Source of the DNA: CAZTQN01 sp964615765
GTDB lineage: Bacteria; Planctomycetota; Phycisphaerae; Phycisphaerales; UBA1924
Direction: 5' to 3'
Length of the DNA: 30,633 nucleotides
Assembly: GCA_964615765.1 (NCBI GenBank)
Contig: CAZTQN010000041.1
Location: 1-30,633 of the forward strand
In this document: in pieces, positions 29,031 through 30,633 of the stretch
Layout of the letters: each line of letters opens with the position of its first letter
Position numbering within the stretch: position 1 is the stretch's first letter
Program-made: the position numbers and the translations under genes
Notes under the pieces: model-generated
Told to the model about the DNA's origin: nothing
What the model saw: the letters and a program-made list of their open reading frames with translations, nothing else
Database searches by the model: none

Positions 29031-30633
29031 TTACTTCTTGGCCGTGTCCATGAGGGCGGCCTGGGCGGCGGCGAGGCGGGCGATGGGGACGCGGAAGGGG
29101 GAGCAGGAGACGTAGTCCATGCCGATCTTGGCGAAGAAGTGGACGCTGGCGGGGTCGCCGCCGTGTTCGCCGCAGATCCCGATCTTGAGATCGGGGCGGG
29201 TCTTGCGGCCGTACTCGATGGCGTGCTTGACGAGCATGCCGACGCCGCCCTGGTCGAGGGACTGGAAGGGGTCCTGCGGGAGGATGTCGCGGTTGAGGTA
29301 GTCGGGGAGGAAGGAGTTGATGTCGTCGCGCGAGAAGCCGAAGGTCATCTGGGTGAGATCGTTGGTGCCGAAGGAGAAGAAGTCGGCGACCTCGGCGACC
29401 TGGTCGGCGGTGAGGGCGGCGCGGGGGACTTCGATCATGGTGCCGATCTTGATATCGAGCTTGCCGGAGTAGCCGCGGGCCTTCTTGACCTTGGCGATGA
29501 CCTGCTCGGTCTCTTCGCGGAGGAGGGCGAGCTCCTTGCGCGTGCCGACGAGCGGGATCATGATCTCGGGCATGGCTTTGATCTTGTCCTGCAGGCACTC
29601 GATCATGGCCTCGACGATCGCCGTCACCTGCATCTCGAGGATTTCGGGGTAAGTGACGCAGAGGCGGCAGCCGCGGTGCCCCAGCATGGGGTTCATCTCG
29701 TGGAGCTGCGCGACGCGCTGCTTGACCTTCTGCAGGCTGACGCCCATGGCCCGGGCGAGTTCGCCCTGCTGCTCGTCGTCGTGCGGGAGGAACTCGTGCA
29801 GCGGCGGGTCGATGAGGCGGATGGTGACGGGCAGGCCCTTCATCGCGGTGAAGATGCCGATGAAGTCCTTGCGCTGGTAGGGGAGGAGTTCGTTCAGCGC
29901 GGCGGTGCGGGCTTCCTTGGTTTCGGCGAGGATCATCTTGCGCATCGACTTGATGCGCTCGCCCTCGAAGAACATGTGCTCGGTGCGGGTCAGGCCGATG
30001 CCCTCGGCGCCGAAGTCGCGGGCGCGCTGGGCGTCGGCGGGCGTGTCCGCGTTGGTGCGGATGCCCAGGCGCCGGTGCTTGTCGGCCCACTTCATGACCT
30101 GAAGGAAGTCGCCCGACATGCGGGGTTCGACGGTCGCGATCTGCCCGACCATGACCTCGCCCGAGGTGCCGTCGATGGAGATGACGTCGTCGCGGCCGAA
30201 CTTCTTGCCCTTGACGGTCATGGTGCCCTTGGCGGCGTCGATGTGGAGCTCGGCGGCGCCGACGACGCAGCACTTGCCCCAGCCACACGCCACCACTGCG
30301 GCGTGGCTCGTCCGACCGCCCGTGGAGGTGAGGATGCCGGCGGCGGAGTGCATGCCCTCGACGTCCTCGGGGCTGGTGAACTCGCGGACCAGGAGGACCT
30401 TCTCGCCCTTCTGGGCACGCTCCACGGCCTCGTGGGCTGAGAACGCGAGCTTGCCGAACGCGGCGCCCGGGGACGCCGGGATGCCCCGGGTCAGAACCTC
30501 GACCGACTTCTTCTTCGAGGGGTCGAAGGACGGGAGGAGGAGCTGCGTGAGGTCGGCGGCGGGGATGCGGAGCAGCGCGGCCTTCTCGTCGATGAGCTTC
30601 TCGCGGACCATGTCGCACGCGATGCGGACAGCG
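29031..30633 (-). CDS. ppdK: pyruvate, phosphate dikinase, C-terminal part (runs off the right edge)
   Basis: Interconverts pyruvate, ATP and phosphate with PEP, AMP and pyrophosphate. About 534 codons are visible of a usual 870-920, and the frame continues past the right edge (ACDMVREKLIDEKAALLRI is mid-protein sequence, so the ATG at 30611 is not the start). The phospho-histidine domain shows GILTSTGGRTSHAAVVACGWGK, whose His is the catalytic phospho-carrier. The PEP/pyruvate TIM barrel follows: IGLTRTEHMFF, MNPMLGHRGCRL, IGTMIEVPRAAL, FFSFGTNDLTQMTFGFSRDD and IGICGEHGGDP with the acid/base Cys. The ending DYVSCSPFRVPIARLAAAQA is that of PPDK rather than PEP synthase. In place of the usual ARGMGKP the phospho-His loop continues ACGWGKC. 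The missing part should hold the ATP-grasp domain. It has a clear terminator at 28945-28970. Confidence 0.93.
   Translation of the reverse strand, partial: AVRIACDMVREKLIDEKAALLRIPAADLTQLLLPSFDPSKKKSVEVLTRGIPASPGAAFGKLAFSAHEAVERAQKGEKVLLVREFTSPEDVEGMHSAAGILTSTGGRTSHAAVVACGWGKCCVVGAAELHIDAAKGTMTVKGKKFGRDDVISIDGTSGEVMVGQIATVEPRMSGDFLQVMKWADKHRRLGIRTNADTPADAQRARDFGAEGIGLTRTEHMFFEGERIKSMRKMILAETKEARTAALNELLPYQRKDFIGIFTAMKGLPVTIRLIDPPLHEFLPHDDEQQGELARAMGVSLQKVKQRVAQLHEMNPMLGHRGCRLCVTYPEILEMQVTAIVEAMIECLQDKIKAMPEIMIPLVGTRKELALLREETEQVIAKVKKARGYSGKLDIKIGTMIEVPRAALTADQVAEVADFFSFGTNDLTQMTFGFSRDDINSFLPDYLNRDILPQDPFQSLDQGGVGMLVKHAIEYGRKTRPDLKIGICGEHGGDPASVHFFAKIGMDYVSCSPFRVPIARLAAAQAALMDTAKK

Noticed and set aside
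1..30633. CRISPR arrays, tRNA or rRNA genes, transposases and integrases
   Set aside because: No regularly spaced repeats, cloverleaf, rRNA stretch or mobile-element protein was seen on either strand.

Overview
This is a very GC-rich (visibly around 70% G+C) bacterial chromosomal window with tightly packed genes on both strands, many GTG starts and G/C-ending codons. The best guess at source is a planctomycete of the Phycisphaerae/Phycisphaerales type. Supporting this are two secreted lectin-fold proteins with a C-terminal Pro-Ser-Pro-Gly / hydrophobic / Arg-Arg-Arg-Arg sorting tail (a PEP-CTERM-like arrangement common in that group), several small lipoproteins, a large multi-PAS kinase and PAS-LuxR regulation. 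This is inference from protein style; there is no rRNA or other phylogenetic marker in the window. I see no tRNA, rRNA, CRISPR array, transposase, integrase or phage gene.

Layout. 1-3.3 kb: NUDIX hydrolase (-), divergent ParB (+), a small coiled-coil/winged-helix DNA-binding protein (+), and a small lipoprotein (-) with a recognisable promoter and terminator. 3.4-6.1 kb: serine O-acetyltransferase, a secreted DUF1223 thioredoxin-fold protein and a SnoaL-like protein, all (+). 6.1-11.5 kb: class I fructose-bisphosphate aldolase (-) and, divergent from it, a 1355-residue membrane sensor kinase with about seven PAS domains, a GAF domain and an HWE-type catalytic core. 11.5-14.1 kb: two paralogous secreted lectin-domain proteins, each with a long leader and its own terminator. 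14.2-16.1 kb: a DUF4230 membrane protein translationally coupled to an unrecognised two-TM protein. 16.1-19.0 kb: polyphosphate kinase coupled (GTGA overlap) to a PTPS/QueD-family protein, both (-). 19.1-22.0 kb: a degenerate HD-GYP protein, an OmpH/Skp-like chaperone and a PAS-LuxR regulator, (+). 22.0-25.7 kb: ArgRS (-), an entericidin-like lipopeptide (+), an SDR oxidoreductase (+) and IspF (-), the last two overlapping tail to tail. 25.8-28.7 kb: a lipoprotein and two paralogous exported double-thioredoxin-fold proteins, (+). 28.7-30.6 kb: a strong terminator, a three-hairpin intergenic element, and the C-terminal part of pyruvate phosphate dikinase (-), which runs off the right edge.

How it fits together. 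Most genes are ordinary housekeeping (ParB, CysE, FbaB, ArgS, IspF, Ppk, PpdK). The signalling genes (PAS/HWE kinase, HD-GYP, PAS-LuxR) sit apart without adjacent partners. The most unusual features are: long poly-G tracts inside the kinase gene, at the same place in two PAS domains, where any slip not divisible by 3 hits a stop in either other frame within about 70 nt (a possible phase-variation switch); an HD-GYP domain whose HD dyad reads Cys-Asp; a PTPS paralogue that carries Glu where the catalytic Cys of QueD should be; a thioredoxin-fold pair in which one copy has CGFC and the other DPLC; and the paired lectin proteins with a non-PEP sorting tail. I did not find a convincing multi-gene system of a wholly new kind.
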